DNA of 64,000 nt from Hyphomicrobiales bacterium (GTDB taxonomy: Bacteria > Pseudomonadota > Alphaproteobacteria > Rhizobiales > Rhizobiaceae). The notes beneath the pieces are model-generated. The model made no database searches. It was not told the DNA's origin and worked only from the letters and a program-made list of their open reading frames with translations. The stretch lies in contig UCKU01000031.1 of assembly GCA_900473185.1 (NCBI GenBank), positions 88,140 through 152,139 on the forward strand, read 5' to 3'. Shown here one piece after another: positions 34,647 through 43,695 of the stretch; position 1 is the first letter of the stretch, and each line of letters begins with the position of its first letter. The translations under genes and the position numbers were made by a program.

Positions 34647-35534
34647 ATGGTAAGAATGTTGCGCGGAATTTGGGTCGTGGTCCTGCTGATTGGCCTGTCT
34701 TCCATGGCGATGGGCGCTCAGAAGAACTACACGGTGAAGGCGCCTGACGGCGTAGAGATCGCGGTTCAGGAATCGGGCGATCCCGCAGGGCCGGCGATCG
34801 TTTTCATCCACGGATTGCTCGGCAGCCATCTGAACTGGGACATGCAGGTAGGCAGCGCCAATCTGCAGAAATATCGGCTGATCACCTATGACCTGCGCGG
34901 TCACGGCCTGTCGGGCAAGCCTGATGACGCTGAAGCCTATCATGACGGGCGCCGCTGGGCCGCCGATCTCTCGGCCGTCCTCAAGGAGACAGGCGCGAAA
35001 AATCCCGTTCTGGTCGGCTGGTCGCTCGGCGGCGTGGTTATCTCCAACTATCTTGCCGCCTATGGAGACGGCGGCCTTGGCGGCATCGTCTATGTCGACG
35101 GCGTCATCGAACTCAACGCCGCGCTGATCACATCGCATCCTGATGTTTATGCGGGCATGGCTTCGGATGATCTGAAAGTGCACCTCGATGCGGTCAAAAC
35201 GTTCCTGGGCCTGTGTTTCGAAATCAAGCCGGATACGGCGACGTTCGAACGGCTGCTGTCGAATGCCTCGATGGCCTCGTGGATCATGACGCGGACCATC
35301 CCTTCGATGACCGTTTCTGCCGGTTTGCCTAAGGCACGCGTGCCGGTTCTGCTGCTCTATGGCGGCAAGGACGTTCTGGTCAATGTCGAGCCGAGCATCG
35401 CAAGGGCGCGGGAGCTCAATCCGGCCGTTCAGACCAAGATCTATCCAAAGTCGGGGCATGCGCCATTCCTGGAAGAGGCGCAGCGCTTCAATGGCGATCT
35501 CGCGAAGTTCAGAGATGCGGTATCAGGCAAGTGA
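34647..35534 (+). CDS. Exported alpha/beta hydrolase
   Basis: A 295-residue protein from ATG 34647, with AAGGA eight bases upstream. The N-terminus is a Sec signal (GIWVVVLLIGLSSMAMGAQ). Catalytic elements are IVFIHGLLGSHLNWDM, YDLRGHGLSGKPDD, the elbow LVGWSLGGVV (Ser), LLYGGKDVLVNVEPS (Asp) and YPKSGHAPFLEEAQRFN (His). The closest known types are periplasmic haloalkane-dehalogenase-like or lactonase-like hydrolases. It is under the control of the divergent TetR through twin operators, suggesting induction by its own substrate. Confidence 0.9.
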   Translation: MVRMLRGIWVVVLLIGLSSMAMGAQKNYTVKAPDGVEIAVQESGDPAGPAIVFIHGLLGSHLNWDMQVGSANLQKYRLITYDLRGHGLSGKPDDAEAYHDGRRWAADLSAVLKETGAKNPVLVGWSLGGVVISNYLAAYGDGGLGGIVYVDGVIELNAALITSHPDVYAGMASDDLKVHLDAVKTFLGLCFEIKPDTATFERLLSNASMASWIMTRTIPSMTVSAGLPKARVPVLLLYGGKDVLVNVEPSIARARELNPAVQTKIYPKSGHAPFLEEAQRFNGDLAKFRDAVSGK

Positions 35535-35761
35535 ATTTGGAAATGGGGCGGGCAGGGTGCTCGCTCCCTTTCTGCTTCTGTCGCAACGTCTTGTCCGCTC
35601 ACGGCGCTTCGCCGCAATTTACGCCGCGCGCGCCGCGATGATGGATGCCGGCCTGAGTTGGCTGTTCGGGATGCTGCTATCGGCGTGTGAGGTCGGGCGT
35701 TCTGCGGGATCGGTCTGACCAGGAACGAACGAATGCTTTCGGGCCCTGGCGAACAGGATGC

Positions 35762-37156
35762 TCATCGACTGCTCTCCCCAGATTGTCCCGCCAGTTCGTA
35801 GCGGGCGCGGCTCAGGCTGACCAGGCTGGCAATTGCAGCGCAGGCAGCCGACAGGACGACCGCAAATTCGAGCGCGGCAGAGAGCGGCAATGTCGCGAAG
35901 ATGAGCGACATGAAGATTCCGCCCAGGGTCTGGCCGAGAAGCCGTGCTGTGCCCTGCATGGCACCTGCCGCGCCGCTTCTGGCTTTCGGAGCAGAGAGAA
36001 GCAGAATGCGGTTGTTCGGCGTCTGGAACAGGCCGAAACCCAGGCCGGCAATCACCGTGCCGACCAGAAACGCAATGCCTCTCGGATCAGGCGGGCAGAG
36101 AGCTGCCACAAGGAGGCCGACACCCAGCAGTGCGCCGCCTGTCGCGCAAAGCCATGCGGTCTTGACGCGGTTTGCCAGACGTCCCGAAAATGGCGCGATG
36201 ATCGCGGTCGCAACCGGCCAGGGCATCATGTAGAGACCGGCCAGGACCGGAGTCATGTGCAACCTGTGCTGGAGATAAAAGGGTAGCGCGATGTAGCTCA
36301 GCATCTGGCCGCAGAAGCAGGATACCGAGGCGATGACCGCCACGCGGAATGCAGGTGCCGCCAGGAGATCGGTCGGAATGATCGGGGCGTCGCTGTTGCG
36401 TTCCAGGCGCAGCAGGATGACAAGGCAAGCTATCGAGGCGGCAATGAGGACCGCGCCACTTGCCGGCGCAGTCGCTATCCGGTCGGTACCGCAGAAGAAG
36501 AGGATGAACATCGACGTGTTGGCCAGCAAGGCCTTGGTGTTCAGCTTTCGCTTCGTGCCCTGCATCTTGCCCAGCAGACCGCCGCTGAGCAGCACGATGA
36601 TGCCGAGCGGTATATTGACCGCAAAGAGCCAGGGCCAGGTCGTGACGGAAAGGATGGCGCCGGCAATGCCTGGACCGGCAGCGGAAGAAATCGCGATGAC
36701 CATGGCATTGACGCCGATGATCGGACCCAGCATGTGCTGCGGCAGGGCCGAGCGCAGGTTCATCATGGCAAGCGCCATGATCGCGCCCGCGCCGAGGCCC
36801 TGCGCGAAACGGGCTAGGACCAGCAGGGAAAGGTCGCCCGCGAAGGCGCAGGCAGCCGAAGCCGCGGTAAACAGCGCGACGCCGATCAGGAAGACCCGCC
36901 GCGCACCATAGATTTCCCCGAGCGCGCCACACGGAAGAAGGGCGACCAGCACGGCCAGCTGATAAGCTGAGACGACCCATACTGTGCTGCCTGCTTCCAC
37001 GTGCAGCGAGAGCGCGATCGAGGGCAAGGCGACGTTGGCAATGGCGCCGTCCAGAACGACAAGAACAGCTGAGAGAAGTATGAGTGCGATGGCCATGTAC
37101 TGTCGAGGCGATGCCGGACCATCCTGAGAAATCGATGCGGTGGAGGCGAGGGACAT
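35762..37156 (-). CDS. MFS multidrug exporter of the EmrB/QacA (DHA2) family
   Basis: A 464-residue exporter with 14 predicted helices. The first helix and motif C-like region read LSAVLVVLDGAIANVALPSI (motif D1, LDxTIxNVALP variant), then VVSAYQLAVLVALLPCGALG and GARRVFLIGVALFTAASAAC. RFAQGLGAGAIMALAMMNLR is motif B. It is divergent from a LysR gene at 37378. No adaptor (EmrA) or outer membrane partner is near, so it probably works alone. Substrates are likely hydrophobic drugs or metabolites. Confidence 0.9.
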   Translation of the reverse strand: MSLASTASISQDGPASPRQYMAIALILLSAVLVVLDGAIANVALPSIALSLHVEAGSTVWVVSAYQLAVLVALLPCGALGEIYGARRVFLIGVALFTAASAACAFAGDLSLLVLARFAQGLGAGAIMALAMMNLRSALPQHMLGPIIGVNAMVIAISSAAGPGIAGAILSVTTWPWLFAVNIPLGIIVLLSGGLLGKMQGTKRKLNTKALLANTSMFILFFCGTDRIATAPASGAVLIAASIACLVILLRLERNSDAPIIPTDLLAAPAFRVAVIASVSCFCGQMLSYIALPFYLQHRLHMTPVLAGLYMMPWPVATAIIAPFSGRLANRVKTAWLCATGGALLGVGLLVAALCPPDPRGIAFLVGTVIAGLGFGLFQTPNNRILLLSAPKARSGAAGAMQGTARLLGQTLGGIFMSLIFATLPLSAALEFAVVLSAACAAIASLVSLSRARYELAGQSGESSR

Positions 37157-37188
37157 TGAGAAACTCCCAATCGTTATCGGATGGACGA

Positions 37189-37293
37189 CTAAAGCGCGTC
37201 GCGATCTCCAAGATTCGCTTGTCGCGCTTTAGGTTCTTGTTTTCGCATGTCGTTATCGCAAAACCGCTGCACACTTTTGCGCGACACGCTTTA
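37189..37293. repeat. Rhizobial intergenic palindromic repeat
   Basis: CTAAAGCGCG (37189-37198) and CGCGCTTTAG (37223-37232) form a 10-bp stem; a third related arm (GCGACACGCTTTAG) ends at 37293, and GCAAAA/TTTTGC (37258-37263, 37275-37280) form a second hairpin. A 21-base core recurs at 9794-9814 in the opposite orientation. It fills the MFS-LysR divergent region. Confidence 0.7.
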
Positions 37294-37377
37294 GTTAGGC
37301 CTTGCCGACTGCGAGCGCCAGACGCAACGAAATCAAACGACTGTTGCATAAAACGCCATGCGTGAGTAAATGGAGTC

Positions 37378-38277
37378 ATGTCCGATCTCGACCTCAACCT
37401 CCTGGTGGCACTGGATGCGCTGTTGCGCGAGAGAAGCGTATCGGCCGCCGCGCGTCGGCTTGGCCTCAGTACGTCCGCCATGAGCCGGACGCTGTCACGC
37501 TTGCGGGCTGCGCTCGGCGATCCGATCCTTGTGCCGGCCGGGCGCGGCATGGTCGCAACGCCCCATGCCCTGGCGATTGCCGAAGACGTGCATTCGTTGA
37601 AAGAAGCTGTGAAAGCGGTGCTCAGTCCGCCGTCGACCGTGGAAATCCGCGAGGTGCGCCGCGATTTCACCATCCGTGCCAATGAGGCGTTCGTGCTTAT
37701 TTTTGCCGCGCGCCTGAGCGCTGCTGTGGCGAACGCGGCACCAGGGATAAGGCTTCGGTTTGCGCCGCGCTCGGACAAGGACGTTCAATCCTTGAGAGAC
37801 GCAGCCGTGGATCTGGATATCGGCGTCCTGCCGACGGAGAGCGGGGAACTGCGTTGCCAGACCCTTTTCGAAGACCGGTATGTGGGTCTTGCAAGGACAG
37901 GACACCCGATTTTCGATATAGATCCGATCACGGTCGAGAGCTATGCCGCCTGGGGCCACGTACTCTTCTCACCGCACGCGGATTTTGCCGGTCCGGTCGA
38001 CAGGGCGCTCGCCGAACTCGGCGTCTACCGCGATGTCAGACTGATCGTTCCAAGCTTTCCAGCAGTGATCGCGGTTGCGGCGGCATCCGATTTGATCGGC
38101 GCGATTCCGAATTCTTATCGCAAATCCGCCGCAACAAGCCAGATCAGGACGTTTGACCTGCCGGTAGCCGTGCCGGGTTTCGACATCGTCCAGGCGTGGC
38201 ACCCGCGGATGGATGCAGATCCCGTTCATCGTTGGCTGAGAGCGCTGATCTTTGAGACGTTCAAGTCAATGAACTGA
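37378..38277 (+). CDS. LysR-family regulator
   Basis: A 299-residue LysR regulator of the NodD/NahR-like branch: MSDLDLNLLVALDALLRERS at the start, RRLGLSTSAMSRTLSRLRAA as recognition helix, GDPILVPAGRGMVATPHAL as linker, and an effector domain with RRDFTIRANEAFVLIFAARL and LDIGVLPTESGELRCQTLFE. The motif order (LNLL..ALLxExxVxxAA) is the hallmark of this branch. It is divergent from the MFS exporter and probably controls it in response to an aromatic ligand; the ligand is inference. Confidence 0.92.
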   Translation: MSDLDLNLLVALDALLRERSVSAAARRLGLSTSAMSRTLSRLRAALGDPILVPAGRGMVATPHALAIAEDVHSLKEAVKAVLSPPSTVEIREVRRDFTIRANEAFVLIFAARLSAAVANAAPGIRLRFAPRSDKDVQSLRDAAVDLDIGVLPTESGELRCQTLFEDRYVGLARTGHPIFDIDPITVESYAAWGHVLFSPHADFAGPVDRALAELGVYRDVRLIVPSFPAVIAVAAASDLIGAIPNSYRKSAATSQIRTFDLPVAVPGFDIVQAWHPRMDADPVHRWLRALIFETFKSMN

Positions 38278-38409
38278 GCGCGCATTCGATAGTGAAAAGG
38301 ACGGGTATCGGGGCAAGGCAGACGCTGTTCGTCGCCGTGCGCCGGCCGCTTTTGCGCGTGCCGTTTTGATCGCCGATTGACAGACCATCACTCCTTGTCC
38401 CCGCGCGAT

Positions 38410-38433
38410 CGACGTATTCATCCGAATATAACG
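38410..38433. promoter_or_regulatory. ModE-like operator candidate before the uptake operon
   Basis: CGACGTAT (38410-38417), eight bases, ATATAACG (38426-38433). The E. coli modA operator is CGTTATAT-N8-ACATAACG; the right arm differs by one base and the left arm matches 5 of 8. A second pair of direct CCGAATAT boxes at 38422-38429 and 38447-38454 lies in the same region. It is about 55 bases before the binding-protein start. Confidence 0.35.
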
Positions 38434-38487
38434 CCGTTGTATACGGCCGAATATCATGCTAGCGGTCGGCTCCATCCTTGAGGACCC

Positions 38488-39552
38488 ATGCCCATGATCT
38501 CCCGTCTCGCTTTCGTTGCGAAAATCGCCATTGCTATCAGTGGTTTATTGATATCTGCTCCCGCCTGGGCCGACCGTCTAGTTACAGATCAGATCGGCCG
38601 ACAGGTGCACATCCCGGATGTCGTCAGCCGTGTCGTCATCCTGCAGCACCAGACGCTCAACATCGCCGTGCAGATGGATGCGATGGACAAGGTGGTCGGT
38701 GTACTCGACGAGTGGAAGAAGCAGCTCGGCGCCAATTATGTGCGTCTCGCACCACAGCTTCCGAACCTTGCCATGCCGGGTGGCCTCACCAAGGTCAATA
38801 TCGAGGAATTGCTGAAGCTGAAGCCGGATGTGGTGTTCGTCACCAACTACGCGCCGGCAGACATGGTCAAGCAGATCGAGGATGCCGGCCTCGCCGTCGT
38901 CGCCATTTCGCTGCTCGATGTGCCGCCGGCCGAAGCCGTCAAGCTCAATCCGAGCGTCAAGGACGAGCCGGCTGCGATCGATGCTGGTTTCGCGACCGGC
39001 GTGCGGCTGATCGCCGACGTGCTTGACCGCAAGGAAAAGGGCGAGGAGATGATCGCGGTCACCAAGAAGACCCGCAAGCTCGTCGCCGACCGGCTCGCCG
39101 ACATCCCGGAAGACAAGCGCGTCGCCACCTACATGGCCAATCCGGACCTCTCCACCTATGGCCGCGGCAAATATACCGGCCTGATGATGGAGCGCGCCGG
39201 CGCCCGCAACGTTGCGAACTCGATCGCCGGTTTCAAGCAGGTGTCGATGGAAGACGTCTTGAAATGGAACCCGGCCGTCATCTTCGTCCAGGAGCGTTAT
39301 CCGGCCGTCGTCGACGAGATCAAGAAGACCGCCTCCTGGCAGACGATCGATGCCGTCAAGGACGGCAAGGTCTACCTGATGCCGGAATATGCCAAGGCTT
39401 GGGGTTATCCGATGCCGGAAGCGATGGCGCTCGGTGAACTCTGGATGGCGAAGGAGCTTTATCCCGAGCGGTTCAAGGATATCGACATGCAGAAGGAAGC
39501 GGATGCCTATTACAGGGAGTTCTACCGCACCGACTATCGCCCTGCGCAATGA
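38488..39552 (+). CDS. Periplasmic binding protein, FecB/BtuF/MolA-like (cluster A-II)
   Basis: A 354-residue exported binding protein. The signal is FVAKIAIAISGLLISAPAWA. The mature part has the two-lobe helical-backbone fold of type II importers: RLVTDQIGRQVHIPDVVSRV, VNIEELLKLKPDVVFVTNY, LSTYGRGKYTGLMMERAGAR and DVLKWNPAVIFVQERYPAVV. Such proteins bind iron-siderophores, cobalamin or, in the MolA branch, molybdate and tungstate. The next three genes overlap as one operon, and the last encodes a ModA-like protein, so an oxyanion substrate is favoured over iron. Start ATG 38488 has GAGG six bases upstream. Confidence 0.9.
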   Translation: MPMISRLAFVAKIAIAISGLLISAPAWADRLVTDQIGRQVHIPDVVSRVVILQHQTLNIAVQMDAMDKVVGVLDEWKKQLGANYVRLAPQLPNLAMPGGLTKVNIEELLKLKPDVVFVTNYAPADMVKQIEDAGLAVVAISLLDVPPAEAVKLNPSVKDEPAAIDAGFATGVRLIADVLDRKEKGEEMIAVTKKTRKLVADRLADIPEDKRVATYMANPDLSTYGRGKYTGLMMERAGARNVANSIAGFKQVSMEDVLKWNPAVIFVQERYPAVVDEIKKTASWQTIDAVKDGKVYLMPEYAKAWGYPMPEAMALGELWMAKELYPERFKDIDMQKEADAYYREFYRTDYRPAQ

Positions 39553-40583
39553 ATGACGATGTCTTCCCGCGACGCCCGCCATCGGTGATCATCGCCATAC
39601 TGGCGGTCACTCTGGCGCTCGTCGCGGTCGCTTCCCTTGGCATAGGCCGTTACGACATTCCGTTCGCGCGGGTGGTCCAGATCCTCTGGGCGCCGGTTTC
39701 CCCGCCGGACGTGCCGGTAACGCCGACGGAGGCGAATGTCGTCTTCACAGTGCGCATGCCGCGCATCCTGCTGGCGCTTCTGGCCGGCGCGGGTCTCGCA
39801 CTTTCCGGCGCCACGATGCAAGGCGTGTTCCGCAATCCGCTCGTGGGGCCGCAGGTGATGGGCGTCTCCTCGGGTGCTGCTTTCGGTGGTGTGCTCGCCA
39901 TCCTCTTTAGCTTTCCGCGCTACGGGCTGCTTGGTTCGGCCTTCGTCTTCGGGCTTTCGGCACTGGTTCTGGTCTATGCGCTGAACGGCATCGTCGCGCG
40001 CCGTAACATCCTGGCGCTGGTACTGGCCGGTGTCGTCGTCACCGGCTTCTTCGGTGCGCTCGTCAGCCTTGTCCAGTATCTGGCCGATACGGAAGACAAG
40101 CTGCCGGCCATGGTCTTCTGGCTGCTCGGCAGTTTCGCCACCGCCAATTGGGAAAAGCTCCTGCTGATCGCCGCGCCCGTTCTGATCTGCAGCCTTCTGC
40201 TGCTCGGCCTGCGCTGGCGCATCAATCTGCTCTCCGTCGGCGACGAGGATGCCCGCGCCCTCGGCGTCAATGTCGAGCCACTCCGTTGGCTGATCCTGAT
40301 CCTCGTCTCCTGCATCGTATCGGCGCAGGTGGCAGTCAGCGGCGTTATCGGCTGGGTCGGGCTGGTCGTGCCGCATATGGCGCGCATGCTGGTCGGCCCC
40401 GATCACCGGGTGATGATGCCGGCCTCGTTGATCATCGGCGCGCTCTACCTGCTGATAATCGATACCGTCGCCCGCACTGCCACAGCCACGGAAATCCCGC
40501 TCGGTATCCTGACCGCGTTGATCGGCACGCCGGTCTTCGCGCTGGTGTTGAAACAGACCCAGAGAGGCGCACGTGGATTCTGA
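39549..40583 (+). CDS. FecCD-type ABC permease
   Basis: A 344-residue inner-membrane permease with about ten helices, overlapping the binding-protein stop by ATGA. The hallmarks are RMPRILLALLAGAGLALSGA, TMQGVFRNPLVGPQVMGVSS, GAAFGGVLAILFS and SGVIGWVGLVVPHMARMLVG, all of which are FecCD/BtuC motifs. PRILLALLAGAGLALSGATM and PHMARMLVGPDH form the coupling region for the ATPase. The family normally functions as a homodimer in type II import. Confidence 0.93.
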   Translation: MNDDVFPRRPPSVIIAILAVTLALVAVASLGIGRYDIPFARVVQILWAPVSPPDVPVTPTEANVVFTVRMPRILLALLAGAGLALSGATMQGVFRNPLVGPQVMGVSSGAAFGGVLAILFSFPRYGLLGSAFVFGLSALVLVYALNGIVARRNILALVLAGVVVTGFFGALVSLVQYLADTEDKLPAMVFWLLGSFATANWEKLLLIAAPVLICSLLLLGLRWRINLLSVGDEDARALGVNVEPLRWLILILVSCIVSAQVAVSGVIGWVGLVVPHMARMLVGPDHRVMMPASLIIGALYLLIIDTVARTATATEIPLGILTALIGTPVFALVLKQTQRGARGF

Positions 40584-41358
40584 TCCGGTCATGCTGCGCA
40601 TCGAGGCCGTCAGCCAGTCCTATGACGGCGAGCGCTGGCAGTTGCGCAATCTCGACTTCGACCTGAGGGCCGGGGAGATCACCGCTATCCTGGGGCCGAA
40701 CGGCCGCGGCAAATCGACATTGCTGCGAGTTCTGGCGGGACTTCTGAAGCCAACCTCCGGCCGGATGGAACTCAATCAGGGCACCGGCTTCGTACCGCAG
40801 GAATTCATCGGCTCCTTTCCCTATTCGGTGCTGGATGTGGTGCTGATGGGCCGCGCCCGGCATATCCCGGCTTTCCAGACGCCGCGAAAGCGCGATGTGG
40901 AAAAGGCAATGGAGGCACTCAGCGCCACCGGCATGGCCGACTACGCGTCGCGCAATGTCGAGGCTTTGTCCGGTGGCGAGCGCCAACTCGTGCTGATTGC
41001 CCGAGCGCTTGCGGGTGAGAATGCGGTTCTGTTGCTCGACGAGCCGGCTTCCGCACTCGACCTGAGAAATCAGGATGTCGTGCTCTCCCTGCTCAGCGAA
41101 TTGGCCGACCGTGAAAAACTCGCCATTGCCTTTACCACCCATCAGCCCAACCACGCGCTCGCCGTGGCTGACAAGGTGCTGCTCATGCTGCCACAGACGA
41201 GAACCATCTTTGGTGCAACCGAAAAGGTGATGACGGAAGCCTATCTGGAAGCGCTTTACGGCATTCCGATCCTGTCAGCACGCCTCGGCAGCGGTGAGCG
41301 TGAAGAAACCGCTTTCGTGCCGCTCTTCCGGCAAAGAGATCGAAAAGGCGAACATTGA
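40573..41358 (+). CDS. ABC transporter ATPase of the FecE/BtuD type
   Basis: A 261-residue ATPase. Walker A is LGPNGRGKSTLLRVLAGLLK, the Q-loop is FVPQEFIGSFPYSVLDVV, the signature is LSGGERQLVLIARALAGENA, Walker B is VLLLDEPASALDLRNQ and the switch His is in FTTHQPNHALAVADKVLLML. GTG at 40573 overlaps the permease end by eleven bases; an ATG at 40591 is possible. The stop overlaps the next start as TGATG, so all four genes are tightly coupled. Confidence 0.93.
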   Translation: MDSDPVMLRIEAVSQSYDGERWQLRNLDFDLRAGEITAILGPNGRGKSTLLRVLAGLLKPTSGRMELNQGTGFVPQEFIGSFPYSVLDVVLMGRARHIPAFQTPRKRDVEKAMEALSATGMADYASRNVEALSGGERQLVLIARALAGENAVLLLDEPASALDLRNQDVVLSLLSELADREKLAIAFTTHQPNHALAVADKVLLMLPQTRTIFGATEKVMTEAYLEALYGIPILSARLGSGEREETAFVPLFRQRDRKGEH

Positions 41359-42089
41359 TGACCCAATCCGTGAAGGTGCTCTCCGCCGGCAGCATGCGGC
41401 ATGTATTTCCCGCCATCATTGGCGCTTTCGGGCAGATGACGGGTATCGGGATTTCGCTGTCACTTGGACCTGCCGGCCTGTTGCGCGAGCGGATCCAGGC
41501 GGGCGAAGCATTCCATCTTTTTGCTTCGGCCAACATGGCGCATCCGCGACGTCTCGCTTCCCTCGGCATCACGGAAGAGCCTATCTGCTTCGCGCGCAAT
41601 CGGCTTTGCGTGACCGCACGCGCCGATCTCGGCCTCGCGACGGAGAATTTTCTCGACATCCTGTCAGATCCTGCGGTGAAGATCGGCACATCGACGCCAG
41701 GCGACGATCCTTCCGGGGACTATGCTTTCGAAGTTTTCGACCTTGTGGAGGCGAAGCATCCAGGCATGGGCGTCGCGCTGAAAGCCCGTGCGCGGCAACT
41801 GGTCGGCGGCCGCAATTCGCCGCCGACACCGCCCGGCAAGGACGGCGGTTATCTGATCGCTGACGGCGAAGCCGACCTTTTCCTGAGCTATTATTCCAAC
41901 GCCCGGCTGCTGGAGGCCGATCCGGCTTTCCGCGTCGTCGAAATCCCGGCGGAATTCTCTCCCAAGGTCGAATATGGTTTGGGGCTGTGCAAGGGCGCTC
42001 CGAACGATGCGAGAGAGCTGCGGGATTTTCTCCTATCCGATCAAGGGCAGGAGATATTGAAAGGAGCAGGCTTTTCGCGGGTCGGTTAG
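41358..42089 (+). CDS. ModA-like oxyanion-binding protein without a signal peptide
   Basis: A 243-residue type II substrate-binding domain. MTQSVKVLSAGSMRHVFPAI begins directly with the first strand of ModA-like proteins (KVLSAGSL), and the GLLRERIQAGEAFHLFASAN and MAHPRRLASLG motifs match ModA/WtpA. The Tyr-rich LFLSYYSNARLL holds an anion ligand in ModA. There is no signal peptide, so it is expected to stay in the cytoplasm unless exported otherwise. Its start is fused to the ATPase stop (TGATG). A cytosolic binding protein beside a type II importer is unusual and may act as a regulator or buffer of molybdate or tungstate. Confidence 0.85.
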   Translation: MTQSVKVLSAGSMRHVFPAIIGAFGQMTGIGISLSLGPAGLLRERIQAGEAFHLFASANMAHPRRLASLGITEEPICFARNRLCVTARADLGLATENFLDILSDPAVKIGTSTPGDDPSGDYAFEVFDLVEAKHPGMGVALKARARQLVGGRNSPPTPPGKDGGYLIADGEADLFLSYYSNARLLEADPAFRVVEIPAEFSPKVEYGLGLCKGAPNDARELRDFLLSDQGQEILKGAGFSRVG

Positions 42090-42277
42090 CGAGCATGGGG
42101 ATACCCAGGCTCCATTGACAAGGCAGCGGGCATCGCGCCAGGGCAAGGCTGCCCACCATCGAACTCTCTCGCAAAACTTGGCCGATCCGCCGTATTTGTT
42201 GGCAGCTTCGCGAAATCCGCCTTCCGTCCGGAATGCTAGTCTCTCCCCACTTGCTTCCATTTCGAAAGGCCGCTGCC

Positions 42278-42673
42278 ATGCTTCTGGATCGTTCCCGTCT
42301 GCCCGTCGTCTTCATCCGCACCAATGCCGATGCCGAGACCTCCATCAATGATCAGATCGAGGCTTTGTTGGAGGAGCGGCGACCGTTCGTGCTGGTTACC
42401 GATCACGCGCCTGACGATCATGACGACGACACGCAGGAGGAGCGCAAGGAGCGGGCGCTGTTTTTCAAGAAGATCAAGGACCGGATGCGGGCCTATTGCC
42501 GTGGCATGATCGTCATCGATGGCGGCAGGCCGATGTCGCCCGCGATCAAGATCGCGGCTGTCACGGCCGGAAAGGCGTTTGGCTTCGCGATCGTCTTTGC
42601 GGCAAATGAGGAGGAGGCGGAGCGCAAGGGACGGAGCCTCATCGGCAGTAGGGACGATGCGTGGTTACTCTGA
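42278..42673 (+). CDS. Conserved protein of unknown function
   Basis: A 131-residue soluble protein with ATG at 42278 and AAAGG nine bases before. The sequence LPVVFIRTNADAETSINDQI, RRPFVLVTDHAPDDHDDDTQ, FFKKIKDRMRAYCRGMIVID and AVTAGKAFGFAIVFAANEEE suggests an alpha/beta fold. A His/Asp-rich loop (DHAPDDHDDD) could bind a metal. It may represent a small family of rhizobial proteins. It is followed by an AraC gene 61 bases downstream; no clear operon. Confidence 0.6.
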   Translation: MLLDRSRLPVVFIRTNADAETSINDQIEALLEERRPFVLVTDHAPDDHDDDTQEERKERALFFKKIKDRMRAYCRGMIVIDGGRPMSPAIKIAAVTAGKAFGFAIVFAANEEEAERKGRSLIGSRDDAWLL

Positions 42674-42733
42674 CCTCCGGCTTCTGTGATAGAGCAATAC
42701 GCCGTCGGTTGAATTTGCCTGTGAGGATCGGCA

Positions 42734-43660
42734 ATGAATATTCAGGATAGATTTGACCCCTCCGTGATCGATGAGGTGTCGCGCCCGGCCTTCAGTTTCA
42801 TCACCGAGACGAGTTTCGTCGGCGAGTCCGAACCGCATCGCCATGGGAAGGCGCAGCTGCTTTACGTGATGAGCGGCGTGCTGACGATGAGGGCGGCCGG
42901 CGGTGTGTGGACGGTGCCGCCGAATTGCGCACTGTGGATTCCGGGCGACACCTCCCATAGCGGTCGCGTGGCCGGCCATATCAAGATCGGCAATCTCTAT
43001 GTCGATGCGAAACTGACCGGCGGCCTGAAGGACGAGTGCGGCATTCTGTTCGTCCAGCCCTTCCTGCGCGAGCTGATTTTTCGCCTTGAGCCGCGTCATG
43101 ACAGTCCCGAGATGGAGCCCGAACGGCTGCACCGTCTGGTCGGCGTGCTTCTCGATGAGCTCCGCGCAGCACCGCTCGAGCCGATCCATCTGCCGATGCC
43201 AACCGATCGCCGGCTGCAGCGGCTCACCGAGGCGATGGTCGCCGAGCCCGGCCTGCGCTTCACCATAGACGAATGGGGTGCGCGGGTCGGCGCAAGCAAC
43301 CGGACGCTCAGCCGCCTGTTCCAGCGGGAGACGGGCATGTCTTTCGTGCGCTGGCGCCAGCAGCTGCATATCGGTGTCGCCCTTCAGCGTCTGGCGGCGG
43401 GGCAGCTCGTGACCGTCATTGCCGGCGATCTCGGCTATGAGAGCGTCAGCGCCTTCATCGCCATGTTCCGCCGCATGCTCGGAACGACGCCGACGCGCTA
43501 TTTCAGCGACCAGATGCTGGCGAGCCCGCACAGGCTGGAAATCACGGCGGATTGGCGCGCGGAAGCGGGAGAAGGCGATGACCGGAATGAAGAGAAGGGC
43601 CGGGATCCTGCGAAGGGCTCTACGTCCAATCTGGTGCCGTTCAGACGAGAGCAGAATTGA
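42734..43660 (+). CDS. AraC-family regulator with cupin sensor domain
   Basis: A 308-residue regulator. Residues 10-120 form a cupin (PHRHGKAQLLYVMSGVLTMR, WTVPPNCALWIPGDTSHSGR); residues 200-295 hold two HTH motifs (FTIDEWGARVGASNRTLSRL, FQRETGMSFVRWRQQLHIGV, VTVIAGDLGYESVSAFIAMF). The PHRHGKAQLLY start is typical of the group that senses small organic molecules beside exporters. GAGGATCGGCA supports the ATG. The target is uncertain; it converges on the phosphatase gene. Confidence 0.9.
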   Translation: MNIQDRFDPSVIDEVSRPAFSFITETSFVGESEPHRHGKAQLLYVMSGVLTMRAAGGVWTVPPNCALWIPGDTSHSGRVAGHIKIGNLYVDAKLTGGLKDECGILFVQPFLRELIFRLEPRHDSPEMEPERLHRLVGVLLDELRAAPLEPIHLPMPTDRRLQRLTEAMVAEPGLRFTIDEWGARVGASNRTLSRLFQRETGMSFVRWRQQLHIGVALQRLAAGQLVTVIAGDLGYESVSAFIAMFRRMLGTTPTRYFSDQMLASPHRLEITADWRAEAGEGDDRNEEKGRDPAKGSTSNLVPFRREQN

Positions 43661-43695
43661 TCCCGTTCAGCCCGTCCTTGTTGCTCTGCCCAGTC

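Noticed and set aside
36087..37778. 563-codon minus-strand open frame over the MFS and LysR genes
   Set aside because: It crosses two well-supported genes on opposite strands and has no motifs.
42033..42260. Minus-strand small open frame between the ModA-like gene and the small unknown gene
   Set aside because: Trp/Cys/Arg-rich without start signals or family; the region is more likely intergenic.
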